Source of the DNA: Trissonchulus latispiculum
Lineage: Eukaryota > Nematoda > Enoplea > Enoplida > Ironidae
Assembly: GCA_030248195.1 (NCBI GenBank)
Contig: JASAND010007792.1
Location: 1-64,000 of the forward strand
Direction: 5' to 3'
DNA length: 64,000 nt
The translations under genes and the position numbers were made by a program. The notes under the pieces were generated by a model, which was not told the DNA's origin, ran no database searches, and saw nothing but the letters and a program-made list of their open reading frames with translations. Below, in pieces: positions 12,301 to 24,300 of this stretch. Each line of letters starts with the position of its first letter. The first letter of the stretch is position 1.

Positions 12301-15300
12301 AATTTTTCGGCCAAAATATGCTTAGAAAATGCGATCTGGAGCCAAGATTTTAAAGTTTTCAATTTTTATTTGGGGGCTTCAGCCCCCAAGTGTATTTTAT
12401 TCCAATTATATGCCAAAACGGTAAACAAAGCAAATAAATTTTATAAAGCTTTTAAACCTTTTAGAACATTAAGTATAAACTGACGCTAAAAATCGTTTTT
12501 ACGAAAAAACTAGGTGTGGCGCAATTTTCTTTCCAAATTATGCAAAAAAAATTTGGGTCCGCAAAAAGTTTCGGAGGAAAAACACAGATCTTATTTTCAA
12601 AAATCTCAATTTTCAAAGGGAGGAAGAAATGAAGCTGTAGGAGGAAACACCAATGGTGGGTGCAAGTGCAAAGTGGATGTCTTCCGCTGCTCGCTTGCCC
12701 GTAGAGGGTGTTTTCCTCTCTTTCGCTGATGTGTTCCGTTTGTTTGTTTGTTTGTTGGTTTACTCTATTAATTTTGTAGGATTTTATTGATGACGATGCC
12801 TGCGGGTCGTCCAAGTCCATTTTGTTGCAAGTCGCCTGGGAGCGAATTATCCTGGACGAAGGTCACACCATCAAAAATCATGCCTCCCAAACGTCGAAGG
12901 CTTGCTGCAGACTTCGCGCCGGTTCCAGATGGATTGTCACCGGGACTCCGATCCACAATAAATTGGAAGAGTTCTATTCGTTGCTGAAGTTAGTGACTTC
13001 CGCTTTCGTATTTGTTACATAATTTTTCATGGCTCCTGTTTTAACCATCTCTCATGTAGATCATTCTGAGTGTACATAGGGATTTGAGACTTTTCGACAG
13101 AGTGGTTCAAATATTTTTTCCTCCAGCCTACCTATAGTCTAGCAAACTTAAACTGGACCAAAAGAGTGAATTTTGTGGAGAGTTTATTATTCAAGTTAAG
13201 TATGACAATGTATATATTTTCTGAAAGCTCAGAAATCAGAGATTTCAAAAATTTTTAAAAATTCTAAAATTTTAGAATTTCAAGTTTCAGAAATTTTAGA
13301 AACTGTAGGAAAAGAAAAAATAAACGAAAAGTAGTCGAGTTTGGTATCAAATGAAAGGTCTCGTTCAGGAGAACGCGAATATGTATCAATTATGCGGATT
13401 TGGGGCGGCACGTGGTTCCCGTGGGCCCATATCCCGAAAAATAAAAGTTGCTCCAATCGCTACAAACTTGGGCTCATTTGAAAGCTCTCATCGCGCTGAG
13501 TAAAAGTTATAATTCGGTCATCGCTCAAAAATGCTGTCTGTGAAAGTTATCCCTCTTTAAACCCCAAAAATGGGCTGTTTAGACACTTTTGGAGGGTTTA
13601 ATCCAGGCTAGCGAAAGCTGTGAGCTGAATCAAGTCAAGCCACTGTGCTTACATTATGCGTCTCATCATTATACACAAGCGTGTAAAATTGCAGCTTTGG
13701 ATCTCTATGCAAGCGTGAGATAAGCTAATTTAAACGAACTTCAAAGGAACCGACACGGCGGCACTTTTGAAGTTCGTTTAAATTAGCTTATCTCACGCAT
13801 GCGTAGAGATCCAAAGCTGCAATTTTACACACTTGTGTGTAATGATGAGACGCATAATGTACGCACAGTGGCTTGACTTGATTCAGCTCACAGCTTTCGC
13901 TAGCCTGGATTAAACCCTCCAAAAGTGTCCAAACAGCCCATTTTTGAGGTTTAAAGAGGGATAACTTTCACAGACAGCATTTTTGAGCGATGACCGAATT
14001 ATAACTTTTACTCAGCGCGATGAGAGCTTTCAAATGAGCCCAAGTTTGTAGCGATTGGAGCAACTTTTATTTTTCGGGATATGGGCCCACGGGAACCACG
14101 TGCCGCCCCAAATCCGCATAATTGATACATATTCGCGTTCTCCTGAACGAGACCTTTCATTTGATACCAAACTCGACTACTTTTCGTTTATGTTTTCTTT
14201 TCCTACAGTTTCTAAAATTTCTGAAATTTGAAATTCTAAAATTTTAGAATTTTTTAAAATTTTTGGAATCTCTGATTTCTGAGCTTTCAGAAAATATATA
14301 CATTGTCTGTCATACTTAACTTGAATAATAAACTCTCCACAAAATTCACTCTTTTGGTCCAGTTTAAGTTTGCTAGACTATAGTTTGGTATTATGATGCC
14401 AACTTTGAAAAGAAAGTCACCATCAGTTCACGATATATTGTCATCGAATAGATTTTGGCAAACGTCGGCCTTTGCATGAAGTGGATGCAGAATGTGTGTA
14501 TGTTTGTATACTCGGTGAATTTAATCATGACTAAATATTAATTAATAATAATTCATTTAAGATTTCTGCGATGTTCTCCGTTTGATGAATTGAAAATTTG
14601 GAAAGATTATATTGAATCTGCCAAAAAGTCAGGTAACAAAACTTGTACAGGTGTTTGACTTACACTGATCATTTGTGAGATACACATACAAACAAAAAGT
14701 CCTTCTTCGTAGGTATTTATGAATTTGACATCAGCGATACGTGTTTCAAGTTTGGTGTGCGATGTAGCTACCACCTAGCTATTAGACGGGAAAACTATGC
14801 AAGCCTGATCTTGTGATATGATAGGTATTCGGAACAGCAGGTACTGTGAGCTTGCTGATCCTATCTTTGTGCAGTATGGGGCGGGTGACCGATCGCTTGG
14901 CTCCAGAACTGGTGATAATGTGTGGTAATGATATTTTGCTGTTGTAATGTTGTATGCGGACGCTGGAGTGCTTTTTGCCTTTTCAGGACGTGCCAATGAG
15001 AGACTGAAATTGCTGGTGAAAGCTTTGGTGTTACGTCGTGAGAAAAGTCAGATTTCTAATGTTACTGGAAAGCCTTTGGTATGATTATTCCATGTTGTAT
15101 TTTTGCTTATTTTTCAGTTTTCTTGCTAAAATTTGCTTTCTCTTTTCAATATCTTTTTTCTTAGTCGTTAAGTCTTGAAGAAAAACTGTAGAAATCTATG
15201 ATAATTAATGGCTGTAATAAACTTTATTTTATTTTCTCTACGTTTTACCAGCTAATATTGCAGTGGATATTTACAAGTTGCCAAATTTGGTGAATTCATT

Positions 15301-18300
15301 ATTTCAGGTCGACATTCCTACAAAGAACATTGCCGTCTGCAAGGTGACGTTACCGGAACTGGAACAGTCAATTTATGATCGCCTGTTTAAAGTATCCAGG
15401 TTAGAATATGTTTGTTAACTTTGAGCTAAATTGTTAATTAAATTTTGATAATCCCCGAATTATGCCTTATTCTTAAAATTCTTCTTTTTGATTTGTATAA
15501 TTAATATTTTCTTTAATCGTTATAGCTGTGCAAAATCCGTACTGCCTTGTTCTGACAAACTTATCGTCAGAAACGAAGATTTTATAAATTGTTTAGGCTG
15601 AAGGTTGAAGAGTGGGTTCAGAACCAGGAGAAACGAGAGGCTATGCAGAGATTCGGTATCTATTCAGGGAAGAGTAGTTCCAAGAAAGCTGATGAGGATC
15701 TGCCTAATCCCTTTATTATTCGAGGTACAATCAGACAGATTTATCACCGACACTTGGTTTTTGCATCAGCTGTTTTAGAGTAGCGTATTATGTAGGGGCG
15801 CGATAGCGCCCCTAAATAATATGGGTATAAAAGCGTCTACGCGGCCCCCTGGAGACCGTGTTGGCCTGGTGCCAGCTAATTAGAGGTCTGGGACGGGTAA
15901 AAAGGTTACCATCGTAAAGTACTCGAGCAGTACTACAAGTATCACCATACTTTTTGTTAAAATTCCAGACTTCGAAATTTTGCACTAGGCGGGAGTTACC
16001 GTGCGTTTGTTTTTTTCTCGGTTAATAACGCTTTTCGGAAGTGCATATGTCAGCGCAGTGTTGGAACGATATGGGCATTTTGGCCCAATACTACTATTAT
16101 ATCATGTTGGTAGGCAGGGTCCTCCCATGCAACCTTTTTTGGTCATTTTGGCACCTGGCCAATTTTGGCCCTGTGCCAAGGCCCCAAAGGCGGATTTTCG
16201 CTATTTTGGCACTTCGGTTGTGATCGACTTTTTATCACAGGTTAGCAGCTAGATCGGTTTGGTTTGTTTTATTTGAATATTTCGGACTATGCGCGGAATG
16301 TAACGAGGGGGATTTTTTAATTTCGCTCTGGAGTTTTCAGGAGATGGACCCAAACTTTGCATTTTTTTGGCCTGTTTTGGCTAAAAGTTTCTAAGTCCCA
16401 CTTTTACAAGGCCTAAAAGTCACTAAAAATGGCGTTTTTCGGCCTTGGGGTGGTGCCCATATATTGTAAATCGGGGTCGCTGAAAACGATGAGCATACTG
16501 CTGAGGTCGGTGGATGTGACCCCTGACCCACAGCGCCCACCCACAGTGGGTCCGGTGTGGGTCAAAAATGAAATTCTTCAAAAGTGGTCAAGTTTGGTAT
16601 CAAATGAAAGCCCTTTTCGAGGCGATCAACTTTTGTCATTATGCTACCCACAAAAAGTGGCCCCACCGACCTGTGGGTGGGTGCCCCGCCCCCACCCACA
16701 GTGGGTCCAGTGTGGGTCAAAAATGAAAGTCTTCAAAAGTGGTCAAGCTTGGTATCAAATGAAAGCCCTTGGCGAGGCGATCAACTTTTGTCATTATGCC
16801 ACCCACAAAAAGTGGCCCCACCGACCTGTGGGTGGGTGCCCCACCCACTGTGGGTCCGGTGTGGGTCAAAAATGGAAGTCTTCAAAAGTGGTCAAGCTGG
16901 GTATCAAATGAAAGCCCTTGGCGAGGCGATCAACTTTTGTTTTTATGCCACCCACAAAAAGTGGCCCCACCGACCTGTGGGTCCGGTGTGGGTCAAAAAT
17001 GAAAGTCTTCAAAAGTGGTCAAGTTTGATATCAAATGAAAGCCCTTGGCGAGGCGATCAACTTTTGTCATTATACCACCTCCAAAAAGTGGCCCCACCGA
17101 CCTGTGGGTATTGCATTGTTCAAGCTCCTTATCTGCGTTAGCTCACTGCTGGAAAGGGAACCTTTAAAATGACAGAAGGACAAGTAATAAAAGTGCTCCT
17201 CCGGAGCATGAAAAAGTAATATGGGTAGTGGTGAGGTTGTAAAATCAAGAGAGGACTAGTCTTAAAAATGCTTAATATGGGGCTAGGTTCAAAAACAGGA
17301 GAGGACTAGGTTGTGGGCGAATTAATATGGGCACAGCTTCGCCGAGCAACCCATATTCGCGGGCTTTCACGCTTCGCCATGGCGATTGCCATATACAAAG
17401 CAATTAATGTCAGTCAATAATTACAATTCCAGCAGTTATATATACGTAAACTATATAGTATATAATTTGGTTGTGCTGGACTACGACAAGCAACGAGAAA
17501 AACCAAGGCTATGATTGTAACGCTAACGGTTGAATAGAAATAGAAGATCGTCGGAGAGTGTCCTGATTCTGAAGTTATTGTTACTTTTCTTATAAATGGT
17601 TAAAACGCTCAGTAGATAAATATTAAGAGTTTATCGAAAGAAATGTTTGCTTCCACTAAAACTCGTTTAGCATAGTCGTATATTATTTACGTACCGTAAC
17701 TAAATCTGAACACTGGTACGTATAAAAATATATAACTTTTTCAGTCTGCGAATATGGGTTGCTCGGCGAAGCTGTGCCCATATTAATTCGCCCACAACCT
17801 AGTCCTCTTCTTTTTTGAACCTAGCCCCATATTAAGCATTTTTAAGACTAGTCCTCTCTTGATTTTACAACCTCACCACTACCCATATTACTTTTTCATG
17901 CTCCGGAGGAGCACTTTTATTACTTGTGTGAAAGGTACGAAACTTTTTTGGGGGTGGTAGTTTTGACCGAGGACATACTATGGGGAGGGGGTAAAATTTT
18001 GTGATTCTTTCTGCAGTACGTACGTGTATATACTGTAGATCTATTAATTTTAACGTTATCTGTTGCGTGCTTAAAGTTGTTGAAGCGGAAGGTGGTATAT
18101 ACGTTAAATCCCTAATTGGGGGGGGGGTCAGGGGGGGAGCAGAGCTCCAGGGAGTTGAGAGCATTTTTCAATTTTGCCAATAAAACTCTTTTGCAACATT
18201 TAATTCTGTACGCTTTATATTTATGAATTTTCACACAAAATTTTGTAAATTTTTGCTATTTTCTACGCCCAGATATGTTCTGTCCCAAAACTCAGACTGT

Positions 18301-21300
18301 CCTTACATTAAGAACAGCGTATTCTGAACACACTATCAATAGTTGAATAATAGGCGGCTAATACGCAGATAATAAAATTACAAAGCAATTATGCAAGTAT
18401 ATAGGCACAATACTTAGCCTACAGTATATACTACATACTTTGATAATTCAGCTTGCCTAAACAAAGTGGTTTTATCCAGAGTGGGTCTACGTTAGGAGAA
18501 TCTTGGTGACCTGTGTACCATATTCTAACTAAAATCTAAAATGTAAAAATGCAAACTACAACATTATGTGGTAGGGATTGCATTGTGAACAATATACGAG
18601 AAATAGATTTACGTTTAACCTTTCGACATATGCGCCTACGGTGCGATAAATTTTCAAAGCAGTTGGAAATGCACTATTTTCCAGCCCGTATCAACGCAAG
18701 TGGAGGGTATTTATTATCTTTCCTTATTTGTACAAAGCTTGTTTTCAATTAGGAGTGTAAATGACTGGGCTTATTCTAGGGATTTTTTCTTGGGGGGGCT
18801 TCTTGGGGGGCCCCCCAAAGGTCCGAGGGGCAAGGAATTTTTGGGGGGGCGAAAATTTTTCGAAAAATATGCTAAAAATAGCGCTGTTTTTCTGGCATAT
18901 ACTATAAAAGTTGATTTTTATAGCAAAAATAAGCAGATTTAGTGTTGAAAAGGGCAAAAACTGAGTAAAAATGTCCGGCGAAGCCGGAAAATTTTTGAAA
19001 ATTTGGCCTACTGAGCGATTTTTTCAGGGCAAAATTTGGTACCAAAAGGGGCACCCACTTTTTTGGGGGGGGGGGGATTTTGGGGGGGGACGATGTTGGG
19101 GGGGGGGAAGGGTGGTTATGGGGGGGGCCCCCAACCCCCCCCCACTAGAATAAGCCCAGAATGAGCAAGTAAAATACCAAACGGGCTGATCGGGAGAAAT
19201 AACAAAGAAGGGTGTTATAAAGGCAAGCTGTGCGTTGCTGGTGTGACACTACTAAGCGTGAACGAATTTGGAGACGAGACGTTTTCATAGAGTGTGTGCA
19301 CTTCTCAGAAGCAAAATCTCCCCATTTCTAATAAACTTGTTAGGGCTCGCTCGCTAAGTTTCCAATTGTTCTTGTGTTATAACTGGATTTAGATGTAAGC
19401 AAGAAGTCTGCCGCCAAAGCCGACTATACTGACGGATCCAAGGCACACGGAACTGAAATGTTTGTAGTGCTGTTGCGATTGCGTCAAGCCTGCTCTCACC
19501 TTGCCCTGGTGAAGGAGGTAACTATTTTACGGTTTTTGCCAACTTTTAGTGTTACCTTGTACTTCTGGTTTGACATTAGACAATGCACAATGACATTCTG
19601 TTTATGAATTCAAAATTGTTTCGGTATCCCAGATGACTGACTATAGAAAAATCAAAATCCAATAAGTGTGCTTTGCAGTCACTTAAGAATCTTGTTTTAC
19701 TTTAGAATTTTCTGCTTTAATTTGGTGGAAGATTTTCGGAAATGTTTCTTTTTCAGGGAATCAATATGGATATGCTTGATCTGGGTGATCTCCCGTCCAC
19801 AGCAGATATGGCGGATCGACTGGGCGAGATGTCCATGGTGAACGAGCTGAATGATACAGCCCACGAAGAGATGGAGCGGATGGCCAAGGAAAAGTGCATT
19901 GATGCACTCTTTGATAGAGAATATCCCAGTGCCAAGGTGAGATTGAGAGTACATACATAAAAGTGGTCCTGGTGGGTGGATAAAAAAGTTTTTGCCTGAG
20001 GAATACGGAAGTTTATTACAGAAATATTACGTACGACGGTTCTGTGGTTTATTCACTTCTCCTAACTCAACCGTTACGCATGACGATCAGCCCGGTTTTT
20101 GTTTTCATTACTTACCTTGAATCTTGACTAAACTTGTTAAATTCAAAATCCTGGATTTTGATGACAGCTCCGAGTTAGATGGTGACCCTTTTTCTAAAAG
20201 CATTACCCTTTTACGGTGACTTGAGAAATTTACTGTTTTGTTAAATAAAGTTTAATTAGATTCGTTGTTGACTTCCTTTTTATGTGCATTTTTAGGTTAA
20301 AGCCGTGTTAGATAAAGTCTGTTCTATTGTGGACAATAAATGTGAAACTGGTCGTCGACAGAAATGGTTAGTTTTGAGATCCAAACCATTTAATTGACGA
20401 TTTTTACAAACTTATTTGATGCTCAAATTTGCCAACTGTTTAGCATTATAATTAATAACATTTTCTTTCGTTTGTTTCTTGTCATCCTTCTGTGAAAGCT
20501 GTGAAAGCGTGTCAGTATTCAAATGAGCTTTGACGTTAAAATTGCTATTGGTCATTTGATTTCATTGGTTATGTTTGTATTTTATTTTAGCATTATTGTA
20601 AGTCAGTGGGTCCAGTTTCTGAACATAGTCGCCCTTCAGCTGAGAAAGAAGGGTATATCCTCCAGTCGAATTACGGGTGAGGTGGACATCCATGAGCGAG
20701 GCCGCTGTGTGGAGCAGTTCAATTCCTCTGGTGGATCTCAGGTATTCTTCCTCTAACTATTACTTCATCCGTCCTTATAAAGTCAGTATTAATTTTTAGC
20801 AATAACGTAGTATTAACATCCTAAACGGGTCTTATTTTTGTGGTTTCGCTTGCCGTTTATTTTGTTAATTTCATGTTTCTAATCATAAGAAGCCAATGCC
20901 CTAAATGCACTTAGGTCTATGTGGTTTATGTTTCAGGTGTTGTTGTTGTCATTGACTGCGGGTGGAACTGGTCTTAATTTGGTTGGTGGAAATCATCTGA
21001 TTTTGATCGATTTGCATTGGTTTGTACTGGCTTCTAAATTTTATTATCTGGATAATGGTTGAATGAATGAATGATTGAATCTGCTATGTCTTCGTATTTG
21101 TGACTTACGCATGGCTTAGGTTTTTGCTTTTAGAACGTTCAGAGAATTAAGGTGCATTCATAGTTCCTGTCGCAACCAGACGCGCGTCGACGCGCGTGTG
21201 GAAGCATGCGTCTGCATGCGTTCGTGAGCACGAATTCGTTACAACTGATTTTAAACGGTTAAAACGGCATGTTACAATCAGATGCGTCGACGCGCGTCTC

Positions 21301-24300
21301 AATGCGTTTGCGACTATGAATGTACCTTAAAAGTGCACACTTTAAATCAGCTGCCAAAAATTACAAAATTGCTTAACTTAGTTACTTACTTGTTAGCAAG
21401 AGAACGTGACAACTAAGTGTGTGGCAGTCGCCATAGCTGACAGCATCTGCAGGAGCGACTGGCCCCCCACAACTGGGTACACTCACTCACTGGTGGTTTC
21501 ACTGTTGACGCTCAAACCGTTCTATGTAGGTTCGCAGGACTCATAGGTCGACATAGCCTACAACGTTGCAAGCTAGACTCACGCACTAAGCACAGTAAAA
21601 ATGAGGGACTACTACGCACGGCGAGCGTAGTGTCGCTGCGGTGTATCTGGGCTTTTTCTAGGGAATTTTTCTTGGGAGGGGGCCCTTGGGGGGCGAGTAA
21701 TTTTGGGGGGGGCGAAAATTTTTCTAAAAATTGCGCTGTTTTTGTTGTAATCGCCAAATAATAAGCTGATTTAATACTTAAATAGGCAAAAATGAACTAA
21801 CAATCTCCGGTGAAGCCGAACGATTTTTGAAAATTGGGCCTTCTGAACGATTTTTTCTGGGCAAAAGTTGGTACCAAAGTTGCACCCACTTTTCTTGGGG
21901 TGGGGCGATTTTGTGGGGGAAGGGTGTTTATGAGGGGCCCCGGCCCCGCCCCAGTTGAATAAGCCCAGTGGACTACATCCAATATTAATGGATTGAACCG
22001 GACATAACAGCGAAAATTTTCCGTCCAAGCGGTTATTAAGCAGTCAAAAGTCAGCGTACCCACAGAAATGGGCGGGCACTGTGCTAGGGACGCTGGCGCA
22101 AATGGCTCCGTAAGATGAGGCAGCGGGCACACTCGCAACAAACCACGCAATGAGGCTACAGCACATTCACACACGGCGACACCAATCAAAGCGACACTTG
22201 CCACTTCAAAGAGTCATATTAACGACATTAACCACATAACTATTTATCCATCTTTTCCCTCCTTGTGTCTCCATAAGAGTACCAATTTCTCAGTCTCTGA
22301 GACTACAAAACTTCAAGGTGTATCGTAGGGTTGGAAAAGCTCTCGGAAAATATTTTCTTTAAAAAACAGTATGATAAATTAAGCTCGGTTCCAGGAGCGG
22401 CAGGTATCATTTTGTGCAGGGAGCGGGGCCTGGCGGGTCCCCCGAAACCAACCTGCCCTTCCCCCTTCCGGATTTTTGCTTCCCCTTCAAGGGGTTTTGA
22501 GTGCCCAATTTCTTGCCAGAATAGTCCAATTTTCTAAAACTACTCTGGTTTTCCCGGAGAATTTTCGTAAAATGTTTGTCTTTAGCCTAACGCAATAATC
22601 TTTCAGTTACCCCAGCCCCATGTTTATACCTGGAATTTGTTGAATTTTGATTTTAGTATATTTAGTGTAAGAATTAAGGATCTGTATGTTTATACGTGAT
22701 TGCCATTTCTGCGTCGAAAAATTAGTTTCTCCTTCTTTCGGTTCAGGAGGGGGTGGGTTCGCTTCCCAGAGCCCCAGTTTCGTTTTGGTTTTCTTGGTCC
22801 TTCGTTTTCAAATTCATGGGTGCTGGCTTGTTTGGGCACTCTCCCTCCTAAGAAAAGACAGTGGTGTTGAGTGTATGTTTTGGCAAAATGTTTGTTTAAT
22901 GTAAAAGTTAAAAAGTTCTTGCTGTGCCAGGAGCCCGCAACATAAAGGTGATTAGTGATTAGTGATTAGTTGTTTACTGTAGCAGTTTTGAAAGAATAAT
23001 TAAAGCTAGAGATTCGCAACGACAATAATTTATATGCATTCTGAAGCTTTTTGAATGTTCTAATGAATTCAAAATTTGAAATAAAGTTGCAGTTTAAATT
23101 GAAACATTTAAATTCATGGGTGCTGGCTTGTGCTGGCTCATTGAATTTAAATTTAAACATTTTAAAAATGTTTAGAAATTGGAATTTTGTTCAACATTTT
23201 CTTTCGACTGATTGAGTAGGAGATGATAAATTAAATATTTTATGGTTTTTAGATCAAACACGTCAGTAGCTATGACCTGGTATCAAAAACTTCAAAAAAC
23301 GGTGGAGCATAGCGAAATTTTTCTTCGAAAAACTGCTACACTAATCAACTAATCACTAATCAAATAATTACTTTTATGCAACGTACCCCAGATGTGCCTT
23401 TCTCCAACGGAATGAGTCGAGTGGAACAGAACACGAAGGGAGCTTCTGAAAATTAGTATAATATGTAATTGTTTTTCTCCGATTTGAATTTTTCGTTTAT
23501 TCTTATTTTATTTCCTCAAGTGCTTATAGGAATCCACAATTGGAAAATCAGGCCTTTGATCGAATTCATCGGATGGGTCAAACGAGAAATGTCTTCATTC
23601 ACAAGTATGGGTTTTTGTTTTGAATTTGTTGTGATATCAGTCAGCTTATCTGTTGGATTGGTGGAGTTCACATCTGCTTTCTTATCATAGAGGCCGCGCC
23701 AGCGGCTATTATGAGTCTTAAGTCATTGTGTCTGAACAATGTGTGAAACATTGTGTGGAAGTTTATAGAGTAGTGATTTTATTTTGAAATGAAACCGTTT
23801 GCCAGAAAGCTTTCTTGGCTGTTGTATGTGCTATTGAAATCCTTTCAGTTTAATAACATCGGATTATAAAATATGCAAACGTGCCTTTCCTCTATGCTAA
23901 GGCTTGATCCCCCTTCTGCAATTATTTTTACAGATTTGTCTGTGAGAAAACTATTGAGGAGAAGATTGTGGATTTACAGAATGAAAAAATGATATTGGCC
24001 GAAAATTTGCTGTCTGGGTAATAGTTTCTAGCCCTTGCTGCCTGTAATTAAAGTATGCAGTCTAGTACGGTTACGGTACCAACTACCAAAATTTCCAAAA
24101 CTAAAGTGTTTTTTCTAGGCGAAGAAAAGTTGGAGGGTAGAACCCAAACAGACGAGGGGGAATAACATGGCCTAAAAATGCTAAAAATCCGGTATAAAAA
24201 TCCTGTTTTCTGCGTTTACTGCTACAACTAAGCTAAAAACTGCTCAAAAATCAAGTTTTAGTACCAAAATAGACGCTTTTAGATTAAAAATCTTCAACGC

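Noticed and set aside
16530..17108. CRISPR-like array
   Set aside because: Units are contiguous and long, with no short repeat/unique spacer pattern, in a eukaryotic intron.
16429..17141. Long overlapping frames across the minisatellite
   Set aside because: Unit lengths change the frame from repeat to repeat, and it is inside a TTF2 intron.
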